Source: JAGMES01 sp023128035 (lineage in GTDB: Bacteria > Bacillota > Halanaerobiia > DY22613). Taken from it: a stretch of DNA of 33,129 nucleotides. Below the pieces are notes generated by a model. The model was not told where the DNA came from. It saw nothing but the letters and a program-made list of their open reading frames with translations, and did not search any database. This document shows positions 19,601 to 27,600 of this stretch, piece by piece. Position numbers and translations under genes: made by a program. Every line of letters starts with the position of its first letter. Position 1 is the first letter of the stretch. The stretch is from NCBI GenBank assembly GCA_030627905.1, contig DAOVRZ010000061.1, positions 1 through 33,129 on the forward strand, written 5' to 3'.

Positions 19601-21643
19601 AAGTTAACAGCAGAGCGGTTTATTGAAAACCCATTTGAGAAAGGGCAAAGACTGTATAAGACTGGTGATCTAGCTAAATGGTTACTAGATGGAAATGTTG
19701 AGTTTTTAGGTAGAATTGATCATCAGGTAAAAATTAGAGGTTTTAGAATAGAACTAGGAGAGATAGAGAAGCACTTATTGGATTATAAAGAGATTAAAGA
19801 GGTAGTTGTACTCGATCGCTTAGATCAAGTTGGTGAAAAATATCTTTGTGGATATATTGTTGCAGAAAAAGAGATAGAAGGATTGAAGCTAAAAACATAT
19901 CTCTCTAATATTTTGCCCGATTATATGATTCCATCTCATTTTGTACAGTTAGAAAAGATTCCTTTAACACCAAATGGCAAGATTAATCGAAATGCTTTAC
20001 CTTCACCTGTTGTCAAATTTGATGGAGAGTATATAGCACCACGAAGTGTAATCGAAAAGACATTAATTGAGCTCTGGTCTGAAGTTTTAGGAATAGAAGA
20101 AAATCTTATAGGAATCGATGCTAATTTCTTTGAACTGGGTGGTCATTCATTAAAAGCAACGACATTCATTTCAAAACTACATAAAGAACGGAATATAAAA
20201 ATCACGCTTATGGATGTATTTCAACAATCGACCGTGAGAGGATTAGCAGAAAAGATCAAAGATGCAAGGAAAGAAGAATATATAACGATTATGCCAGTGG
20301 AAGAAAAAGAGTATTATGTTGTTTCATCAGTTCAGAGAAGATTATATTTCCTTCAGCAACTTCAAACAGATAATCTCAGTTATAATACCCCAAAAGTTGT
20401 CATATTAGAAGGAGAGATTGAAAAGGAGAAGTTAGAAGAAATCTTTAAGAAGCTGATTGAGAGACATGAAAGTTTACGAACTTCGTTTGTTCTCCAAAAT
20501 GAAGAGCCTATCCAAAAAATTCATGCGAGTGTGGAGTTTGCTGTAGAATATGATGAAATAAGTGTAGAGAAAGCAGAAGAGAAAATAAATACTTTTGTAA
20601 GACCATTTGACCTTAGTAAAGCTCCATTTTTTAGAGCAGGGTTAATAAAAGTGGGGAAAAATCGGCATATACTCATGTTAGATATGCATCATATTATAAC
20701 AGATGGTACTTCGGATGATATATTAATGAAAGAGTTCATGGCATTGTATGCTGGTCAAAAATTGCCTAAATTAAGACTTCAATATAAAGATTATTCTGCA
20801 TGGCAGAGTAGTGAAAAACAGAAAGATGAGATGAAAAAGCAGGAAAAATTCTGGCTACAGCAGTTTGCAGGTGATATTCCAGTATTAAACCTACCGATTG
20901 ATTATTCCAGACCACCTGTCCAGACTTTTGATGGAAGTGGTATAAACTTTGAGATTGGTCATGAGGAGACAGAAGCATTAAAGAGAATTGCATTAGAAGA
21001 AGATGCAACTTTATTTATGGTCCTTTTGGCGGTATATAATGTGTGTCTCTCCAAATTGAGTGGTCAGGAAGATATCGTAGTCGGAACATCAATTGCAGGT
21101 CGTAGACATGCAGACCTTCAAAACATTGTAGGTATGTTTATTAACGCGCTTGCATTGAGAAATAAGCCTGTAGGAAAGATGACTTTTAGAGAGTTTTTGA
21201 AAGATGTACAGGACAGAACATTAGCGGCATATGAAAATCAAGATTATTTACTGGAAAATTTAGTAGAAAAAGTAGTTAAAAAAAGAGATTTGAGTCGAAA
21301 TCCTCTATTTGACGTTATGTTTGTCTTAAACAATGAGAGAATAACAGAAATGGAAATTCCGGATTTGAAATTAAAACCATATAATTATGAAAAAAATGCT
21401 GCTCAGATGGACATGAAATTAAGAGGAATGGAAGTAGATGAAAAACTTATTTTTGTTATTGAATATAGTACAGCACTATTTAAGGAAGATACAATCGAAA
21501 TGTATGTAAGAAACTTCAAAGAAATTGTATCAGCCATCACAGAAAATATTGATAGTAAATTAAATGATATCCAAATTACACATGGCTTATTATCGACAAT
21601 TTCTGATGTTCTACTATCTGATGAAAGTGATTTTGCATTTTAA
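10604..21643 (+). CDS. NRPS 2: halfC-A-T-C-A[MT]-T-C-A(Asn)-T-C, modules 3-5
   Basis: About 3679 residues from TTG 10604. Order: N-terminal half of a condensation domain (1-265, C-terminal lobe only, no HHxxxDG), A1 (266-766), T1 (Ser812), C1 (HHIISDG from H992), A2 interrupted by a methyltransferase (about 1425-1727), T2 (Ser2139), C2 (H2320), A3, T3 (Ser3182), C3 (HHIITDG from H3362), tail LLSDESDFAF. The A3 pocket reads DLTKIGEVGK, the classical asparagine code. A2 reads D-I-W-E-L-T-A-D-D-K; the acidic residues would suit a cationic side chain (inference). A1 reads D-V-T-N-F-A-I-I-Y-K, unassigned. All A domains keep the A10 lysine (GKI-D/N). It starts 30 bases after NRPS 1 stops. The full terminal C of NRPS 1 followed by this half-C suggests a docking arrangement. 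Confidence 0.95.
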   Translation: MQDQKNLGELMLIANQYGKEKEYWLNKLSGELLKTSFPYDYKKTRYDQPEINKVSFQLSGELYSKLMWLSNESYHRLYLILITGVVVLLYKYTGNEDIIVGAPVNRQDVEGEFINTVLALRNQLNENSTFKELLLQVKDTLSEAIENQNYPMEILLDELNMLVLDDGFPLFDTAILLENIQDRHYMQSVQPNMFFSFNVTDESIEAVLEYNSSFYAKATIERIVVQFTQFLKECICNINLEIKKIELLSAAEKHQILYAFNDTKVDYPTDQTLHEIFTKQVEENQDKIAVVDGKRQLTYRELNERANQLAYILREKEVNPDTIVGIMTERSLEMLIGIMAILKAGGAYLPIDPDYPEERIKYILQDSQAKLLLTQKHLMGNDFEIETININDKSVNQKDIGNLECVNTSENLAYVIYTSGSTGKPKGVMVQHNNALNILFTLQNDYPLLNQDAYLLKTNYTFDVSVTELFGWFIGNGKLVILENGLEKDPVGILETIEKYKITHINFTPSILGIFLNFLIEKDKKSIGSLKYLFSAGESLSKKQVDKFNALNTHIQFENIYGPTEATIYSTRYSLKDLHDQTTIPIGKPLSNIKAYIIDKTNQLQPIGVPGELCISGAGVTRGYLNRLDLTAEKFIENPFVSGERMYRTGDLARWLSDGNIEFIERIDQQVKVRGFRIELGEVENQLLKQEAIKEAKVIAREDQKGDKYLCAYFTAEKELTVSELADHLATTLPNYMIPSNFVQMDQLPLTPSGKIDKKRLPEPDGSFNTEVEYETPKTETEKILVELWEEILSVNRKIGINDKFFELGGHSLKATILAARIHKLLNVKVPVVEIFKAATIKELARYIDSIDGNTYSSIKPLEKKEYYSISSAQKRMLIIDKFEEVRTSYNMPFAMMLEGKLDQPRFNEIFKKLVERHEVFRTSFDFMDGDYVQKIHGYVDFEVKYGEAVEDQVEKIMEEFIQLFDFSKAPLFRVKLVRLADQKNLLMLDMHHIISDGTSFSILMQDLIDMYEGKSLPELEVHYKDFTAWQNEWILSGEIDQQERYWLDLFSGEIPVLNFPTDYPRPPIQSFEGDSIVFEIDLVLTEKIKKLSSETDTTLYMILLAAYNVLLFKYTGQKDIIVGSSIAGRQHLELENVIGMFVNALAMRNYPEGQKTFKEFLGSVKESALKAYENQDYQFEELVEKLNIPRDLSSNPLFNTMFDLHNMSMPDITVNHLTFTPYKFGQKIARFDLEFNIVEADGSIIFNLDYCTKLFRRETIERLLVHYINIVKQIVDQPEMKLMEIDIMSGEEKQQILFDFNQTKVDFLKEKTVVDLFREQVEENPLDIAVICKDRQLTYNELDQKSNQVANYLIHEQKITPETIVGILMNRSENMLIAILGIFKAGAVYVPINPVDPEERIKAMLNDAEVQIVISEKRYIRTLNRLQWECEQFDIFLCIDSVNIYMEDEAEKIEAMDEKLWEYIGETATDEITGGGWISSYTGQPISKEEMDEYGDNVLKKLRPILHRKMRVLEIGCASGITMYRIAPNVGFYYGTDLSRVIIEKNRRRVKEEGHQNIALASMPFHEIDKLDEKNFDLIIINSVIQDFHGHNYLRKGIRKAINLLNDQGYLFIGDVMDQDKKENLIEELTEFKCANKDKDYKTKTDWNTELFVSQRFFEDLRYEIPEILDVEFTKKFYTIENELTKFRYDTLIRIDKRENKVNKEDLKHKRQHDVRALEKYSTEDISIQARPENLAYVIYTSGSTGNPKGAMVEHIGMMNHIQAKINELQINKNSIVAQNASHCFDISVWQFLVALMVGGGTVIYSNELILNPNQFINQVIEDQITILEVVPSYLSVMLDSLDLNFRKFESLNYLLVTGEAIKPYLVKRWFDMYPKIKMVNAYGPTEASDDITHHIMDHAPEMEQVPIGKTLQNFKIYIVDENMKLCPIGVKGEICVAGVGVGRGYLNDEERTKNVFIEDPFAEEKGVRLYKTGDLGRWLPDGVIEFFGRKDYQVKIRGFRIELGEIESKLVDHMKIQEAVVLDQEDELGNKYLSAYLVANEELDISEVKEYLLDSLPDYMIPAHFIQLDQIPLTPNGKIDRKSLEKYQEFNQQTNPEYIAPRDQVEKELETIWSEVLGVDGYQIGIEGNFFDLGGHSLKAITILARIHKELNVEVPLAEFFERSTIKELAEYINGAKKSTYFSIEPVGEQEHYLLSSAQKRLYILQQMEEESVVYNMPGVALLIGELDRGKFAETFRKLIKRHESLRTYIDIVDEKPVQKIHSEIVEFEVEYYKADEDTVGEIIRNFVRPFDLSQAPLFRVGLINLGEKRHILMLDTHHIISDGVSEGILMRDFMALYGDEELPELKLQYKDYAEWHNSEKVKEVFGRQEEYWLKDFEGEIPVLNLPTDYTRPLIRSFEGRMFTFELEKEKTETLNKLAKEQDATLYMVLLAAYNLLLSKLSGQEDIVVGTPVAGRRHSDVEEIVGMFVNTLALRNYPVAEKRFKEFLKEVKDRTLQAYENQDYQFEDLVEKLEVKRDTSRNSIFDVMFMLQNFDVPVGEISGLKLGPYEFENKISKFDLTLSVDEHENGLALSFEYSTKLFKEQTIQRMAIYFKKIVNLILDDPEQKISEIEIIDEVEKEQILCNFNQTESEYPKKRVMHQLFEEQVEKMSEDVAVIFEEKSLIYRELNEKANQLAHLLRAIGVKPDTMVGVMQKRSLDLVISILAILKAGGAYLPIDPNYPDARKKFILEDSKAKILLLQKDLVDEENDLLQIESLKVIIFVDDQSIYSGDSSNLEIINNPKDLIYMIYTSGTTGQPKGVMIEHQGAVNYIWWATKNYVRNERVKFPLYTSISFDLTVTSIFTPLITGNTIVVYGEEDKELLIEKIIRENQVEVIKLTPSHLKVIRDQKIEQSNIRRFIVGGEELETRLARDISEKFGGNIEIYNEYGPTETVVGCMLYKFNPENDKGKSVSIGTPANNTKIYILDKDQKVVPIGVAGELYIAGDGVSRGYLNRLKLTAERFIENPFEKGQRLYKTGDLAKWLLDGNVEFLGRIDHQVKIRGFRIELGEIEKHLLDYKEIKEVVVLDRLDQVGEKYLCGYIVAEKEIEGLKLKTYLSNILPDYMIPSHFVQLEKIPLTPNGKINRNALPSPVVKFDGEYIAPRSVIEKTLIELWSEVLGIEENLIGIDANFFELGGHSLKATTFISKLHKERNIKITLMDVFQQSTVRGLAEKIKDARKEEYITIMPVEEKEYYVVSSVQRRLYFLQQLQTDNLSYNTPKVVILEGEIEKEKLEEIFKKLIERHESLRTSFVLQNEEPIQKIHASVEFAVEYDEISVEKAEEKINTFVRPFDLSKAPFFRAGLIKVGKNRHILMLDMHHIITDGTSDDILMKEFMALYAGQKLPKLRLQYKDYSAWQSSEKQKDEMKKQEKFWLQQFAGDIPVLNLPIDYSRPPVQTFDGSGINFEIGHEETEALKRIALEEDATLFMVLLAVYNVCLSKLSGQEDIVVGTSIAGRRHADLQNIVGMFINALALRNKPVGKMTFREFLKDVQDRTLAAYENQDYLLENLVEKVVKKRDLSRNPLFDVMFVLNNERITEMEIPDLKLKPYNYEKNAAQMDMKLRGMEVDEKLIFVIEYSTALFKEDTIEMYVRNFKEIVSAITENIDSKLNDIQITHGLLSTISDVLLSDESDFAF
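14880..15785 (+). other. SAM methyltransferase inserted in module 4 adenylation domain (a2-a3)
   Basis: The A domain runs normally to KAGAVYVPINP and VQIVISEKR. It is then interrupted by about 300 residues before resuming at LAYVIYTSGSTGNPKG (a3). The insert has a class I methyltransferase core: motif I VLEIGCASG (1513-1521 of NRPS 2), GTDLS as the acidic strand-2 motif, and FDLIIINSVIQDF as motif post-II. It also carries GGGWISSYTG ahead of motif I. Methyltransferases at a2-a3 are a described class of interrupted A domains that methylate the tethered amino acid. Whether N-, O- or C-methylation occurs cannot be read from the sequence. Confidence 0.9.
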
Positions 21644-21659
21644 AATGGATAGAAGAAAG

Positions 21660-21674
21660 AAGGAGATGAATATG
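21660..21674 (+). promoter_or_regulatory. Ribosome binding site deciding the NRPS 3 start
   Basis: AAGGAG (21660-21665) is followed by 6 bases and ATG 21672. In-frame ATGs at 21645 and 21666 lie before or directly against the site, and the longer frame back to 21564 overlaps the end of NRPS 2. ATG 21672 also gives an N-terminus that aligns residue for residue with NRPS 2 from TTG 10604. Confidence 0.8.
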
Positions 21675-24600
21675 ATTAGTAGAACTTTATCAGGAAAAAT
21701 TATTGCTGCTGCAAATCAAAAGACCAAAGAGAGAGATTATTGGTTAAATAAATTATCGGGAGAACTGGTTAAAACCAGTTTTCCCACTGATTATAAAAAG
21801 GGTAATAACAAGTATCTCTCAAATACAGTAAACTTTACCTTTTCTGATGAATTATCTTATAAATTATTGAAATTAAGTAATGGTTCAGATTATAGACTGC
21901 ATATGATTTTAGTTGCAGGGTTGGTTGTACTGATTGATAAATATACTGGCAATAAGGATATAATGATTGGCTCACCGATTTATAAGCAAGATGTTGAAGG
22001 TGAATTTATCAATACAATCATTACATTAAGGAATCAATTGAAAGAGGATATGATATTTAAAGATTTGATTTTACAGGTAAAAGATACGATGTTTGAAGCA
22101 ACGAAACATCAGGATTATCCGATTGAAATGTTGTTAGAACAGTTAGGCTTTTCTGAAACTGAAGATGAATTTTTCTTATTTGATATAGTGTTATTGTTAG
22201 AAAATATTCATGACAAAAGATATATTCAGCATATTCAATCAAATATGGTATTTTCCTTTGTGCATAAAGATGATTTACTCAAAGGCCAATTAGAGTACAA
22301 CACTACACTTTATGAGAAAACAACGATCAAGCGGATTATATCTCATTTTGAGAACCTATTGCTACAAGCTCTGAATCAAATCAATATAAAAGAGACAAGT
22401 ATAGAAATTCTTTCAGTGGAAGAGAAGTTTCAGCTGTTATTAGATTTTAATAATACAGATGCAGAGTACCTAAATAATAAAGCGATTCATAAATTATTTG
22501 AAGAACAGGTAGAGAAGAATCCAGAACGTGTAGCAGTAACCTGTGAAGAGAAGAAGCTAACATATCAAAATTTAAATGAAAAGGCAAATCAAGTGGCAAG
22601 AGTATTAAGAAAAAATGGAGTTACTTCTGAGACTGTCGTCGGCATTATGATGGAACGTTCAGAAGAGTTGATTATCAGTTTGCTAGCAATCTTAAAAGCA
22701 GGGGGAGCATATTTGCCAATTGATCCTGAATTACCTCAGGAACGGGTACTCTATATGCTTGAAGACTCTAGAGCCAAACTTCTTCTTGCCAATAGTGAGG
22801 CTGTAAAGGATATTCCGTTCACTTCTCTTCAGAATTTAGCAGGAAATCAGAATATCCAGGTAGTTGTTACTAATATCCGAAAACATATTCAAGCATTTGA
22901 TCTATTACCAATGCCTGATCGAAAATTGATCAATTTTAAAAATTATAAAAATAAGATCGGTATGGCAAGTGTAACTAATTCCATTTCTCTGCAAAGTACA
23001 CGAGGTTGTCCATATAAATGTGTATATTGTCATAAAGTCTGGTCTAAAAACCATGTTTTTCGAAGTGCAGAAAATATGTATAACGAAATTGAATACTACT
23101 ATAAAAATGGCGTGACAAATTTTGCATTTATTGATGACTGTTTTAACTTGAATATAGAGAATAGTAGTAGATTGTTTAAAATGATTATAAAAAACAAACT
23201 GGACGTAAAAATCTTTTTCCCCAACGGACTAAGGGGAGATCTTTTGACACCAGATTATATTGATTTAATGGTAGAAGCGGGAACCTGTAACATTAATCTT
23301 TCTTTAGAAACAGCTTCACCAAGATTACAAAAATTGGTTAAAAAGAACTTGGATATTCCAAAATTCAAAAATGCTATAGATTATATTGCTAAAACATACC
23401 CGAATGTTATTTTAGAAATTGCCACAATGCATGGATTTCCGACTGAAACAGAAGAAGAAGCAATGATGACATTGGATTTCATTAAAGATATTAATTGGAT
23501 TCATTTTCCTTATATTCATATTTTGAAAATATATCCGAATACTGAGATGGAAGAGTTGGCCCTAGCTCATGGAATTTCCAAAAATGATATTATGCTTTCA
23601 AAGGGTCGAGCATATCACGAGTTGCCAGAAACGTTACCATTTCCGAAGAGTTTTACTAGAAAGTACCAGACCAACTTTATGAATGAATACTTTTTATCAA
23701 AAGAACGTTTGATGCATGTGCTTCCGATTCAAATGAAGATATTGAGCGAAGATGCTATTGTTCAGAAATACAATGCATATCTACCTATTGAGATCAAATC
23801 TGTAGAAGATATTATAAACTTTGCTCAACTAGATAATATGGGGTTATCAAATGATTTTAGACAGAAAAAAGAAGATATAACCTATACAATCTTTGATCGG
23901 AAAGCAGTTGTTCAAAAGCCAAAACCAGATGCGAAAAAAATACTGTATCTTGACTTATCCCAGCACTTTGCTTCTGATAATATGTTGTATAATGTTTCTG
24001 AACAACCACTGGGTTTGATTTATCTCCAAACATACTTAAACCAACAATTTGGGGATCTGATTGACGGTCGAATTTATAAATCTGGAATTGATTTTAGTAA
24101 TTTTGAAGATATGAAAAAGTTAGTGGATGAATATCAACCAGATTTGATTGGCATCCGGACGTTAACATTTTTTAAAGAATTTTTCCATGAAACTGTTTCA
24201 CTATTAAGACAGTGGGGGATTAATGCACCAATCATTGCTGGTGGCCCTTATGCAGCAAGTGATTATGATACAATTTTGAGAGATAAGAACGTTAAACTGG
24301 TTGTTTTAGGAGAAGGTGAGTACACCTTTGGTGAATTAATTGAAAAGATGTTGGAGAATAGTTTTGAAATTCCTGAAAATGACGTTTTAAGAGGGATTGA
24401 TGGGATAGCTTTTGTAGAGGATGTTGATAAAATATCATGTTCAAGAGAAGTAGTGCTTCTTGACCGAATTGCAGATTATACAGCTACGCAGGATTCATCT
24501 AATCTTGACCTTACGATAAAAGGAGATAATCTGGCATATGTTATGTATACTTCAGGTTCAACTGGTAAACCCAAAGGGGTTATGGTTGAACATAGGCAGG

Positions 24601-27600
24601 TAAACAACTGTATCAATTGGATGCAGGATAAATTTAATTTGACAGAAAAAGATGTGATTGTCCAAAGGACAAATTTGACTTTTGACCCATCAGTATGGGA
24701 GATTTTCTGGCCATTGTATATTGGAGGTAGTGTTAAAGTTCTAACTACTTATCAAAGTAAAGATGCCGAATTTTTGATTAAATTAATGGCTGAAGAGACT
24801 GACTTGACCATGATGTATTGTCCAGCTACTTTGGTAAATGCAATGGTATATTTTCTGAACAAAAAAGATATTAAACCTCGATTCAAACTCCCATGGTTGC
24901 TGATCGGAGCAGAGCCGATTAGTATGGATGTAGTGAAGAACTTCTACTCCTATTATGATGGAAAAATAGTCAATACCTATGGCCCTACTGAATGTACGAT
25001 TAACAATACTTATTATGATCTTGAGCGAGATGATTCACGCCAAGTTGTTCCTATTGGAAAACCAGTTGCCAATAATAAAATTTATATTCTTTCTAAAGAT
25101 TTGCAACCTGTACCAGTTAAAATCGCAGCAGAAATTTGTATTGCTGGTGATAGTGTTGTAAGAGGCTACATCAATAATCGAGAAAAAACAGAAGCAAATT
25201 TTATTGATAATCCATTTGGTACGGGTAAACTGTACAAAACAGGTGATATTGGAAGATGGCTTGAGGATGGAAATATTGAGATTATGGGTAGAATTGATGA
25301 GCAGGTTAAAGTTCGCGGATATCGAATTGAACTTGGAGAGATTGAAACAGCTCTTTTAAATCATGAAAATATTGATAATTGTGTAGTGATTGTGAAAGAT
25401 AGTAATGAATTGCAGGATGAGGTTATAGTTTGTAAAAAATGTGGAATTACATCTAACTACCCAGGGGTTAAGATTAGTGATGAGGGAATCTGTGAGGTTT
25501 GCCAGGACTTGAATAAATACAAAAAATATGCAGAACAGTATTTTAAAACAATGGATAATTTGGAAACCGCCATAAACGATGCTAATCAGGATAAAAATGC
25601 AAAATATGATTGTTTACTTCTCTACAATGGTGGAAAAGGAGCAGGTTATGCGTTATATCATTTGGTAGAGAGGGGTTTGAACGTTCTGGCATTGACCTAT
25701 GATAATGGATATTTTACTAAGTCTGATTTGGAAAATATCAAGAAGGCAACTTCAAAATTAGGCGTAGATCATGCTGTACTTACTCATAAAAATTCAGATC
25801 AAATCTTAAAAGAAAGTTTGAAATCAGCTCATACAGTTTGTAGGGGTTGTTTTCATGCATCGTCTTCAATTGCAGGTGAGTATGCCTATAAAAATGGAAT
25901 TCCTGCAGTGGTAGGTGCTACATTATCCCGTGGACAAATTATTGAGAATAAACTATATATGTTTTTTCAACTGGGCATTTTTGATGAAAAGGAATTGGAA
26001 AAAGAAGTAGCGAAACTGCAAAAAAGTGCCATGAATATTGATAAAAATATATTTAACTATCTTGATATTGATGAGATCAATGATGGAACTATATATAATC
26101 AAGTCAAGTTCATTGATTTCTATCGCTATTGTGATGTTACAAATGAAGAGATTATATCTTACTTAAACAATAAAGATTCATATTGGAATAGTCGAAAGAA
26201 TTTTGCGGTTTATTCAACAAATTGCCCACTTAAGCAGGTAGGAGATTATGGTCATCTGCAAACAAAGGGTTACCATTATTATGGGAGTGCTACAAGTTGG
26301 GAAAAACGGTTAGGTCATATCAGTCTGGAAAATGTGAAAGAAGATTTAGAATGTACTGTTACCCAAAAGGGGTATGAAAGCTTTTTGAAGAAAATGGGTC
26401 TTCAGGAACCCAAATCTTCTGAGAAAAATGAGAAATATCTATGTGCATATTTGGTTTCTGAGTTAGATATGACTACATCTGAGTTAAGAGATTATTTATC
26501 TGGTCAGTTGCCAGGTTATATGATCCCATCTTATTTTGTACAAATGGATAAAATCCCATTAACGCCAAATGGGAAGATTGATCGGAAAGCATTACCTAGA
26601 CCTGAGATTAAAGCACGTGAAGGGTATGAGGCACCCGGTAATGAAATTGAAGAAAAGTTAGCAGAAATATGGCGAGAACTACTGGAAGTTGACAAGGTTG
26701 GGGTTAATGATAATTTCTTTGATATCGGTGGAGATTCGATTAGTGCGATGAAGATTTTGAATAGAGTTAGAGAAGGGTTCCATATTGAAATCTCTCTAGA
26801 ACAGATTTTTGTCCATTCAACAATTAAAGATTTGGGAGAGTATATTGCTGAAAAACAGTCACTAAAAGATTATATTATAGAAAATAAAATTGTGAAAGCA
26901 CCTGAGCAAAAATATTACGATCTTGCACCTGTTCAGTTACCAGAATGGTATATGCATAAATTGGAGCCTGAAAGTCCGTTTTATAATATCAATCATGAAA
27001 TTATGTTCGATGAAAACTTAGATCTGAAAGTTTTTACAAAAGTATGGCAAACGTTAGTTGATCGTCATTCGATTCTTCGGACTTATTTTGATGAAATTGA
27101 TGGAAAACCAATCCAAAAAATACATCCAAAGTTGGAGATTAAGCTTGAAGATATCTATGTAGATTATACAGATATAAATGAAGACCGGGTTATGGATGAG
27201 GTGAAAAAATTATCTCGTGCACATGCCAATACTATTTTCGACTTTGAAACTGGCCCGCTCTTTAGTATTAAAATTATACAAATTAGTTATAATAGGTATG
27301 TGTTTTTGTTTGTAGTACATCACATTATCTGGGATGAAACATCAACGATTCATCTGCAAAGAGAGTTTATGGAGATAGATAATGCTTTTGCAAAAAATAG
27401 AGAACCTAAAGTGCCTAAGTTGAAGTTTGATTATATAGATTATGCTCACTGGATGAATGACTCAATTGCAAAAGGTATTTTTGAAAAGCAAAGACAGTAT
27501 TGGTTAAATAAATTCAAGACAATTCCAGCTGGACTGGATTTGCCAACCGATTACCCAAGACCTGCAATACAGACGTTTAATGGATCAAATGTTGAGTGCA

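Noticed and set aside
21564..21671. Upstream extension of NRPS 3 overlapping NRPS 2
   Set aside because: The extra 36 residues overlap the NRPS 2 C-terminus in another frame; the RBS at 21660-21665 and the alignment with the NRPS 2 N-terminus both support ATG 21672.
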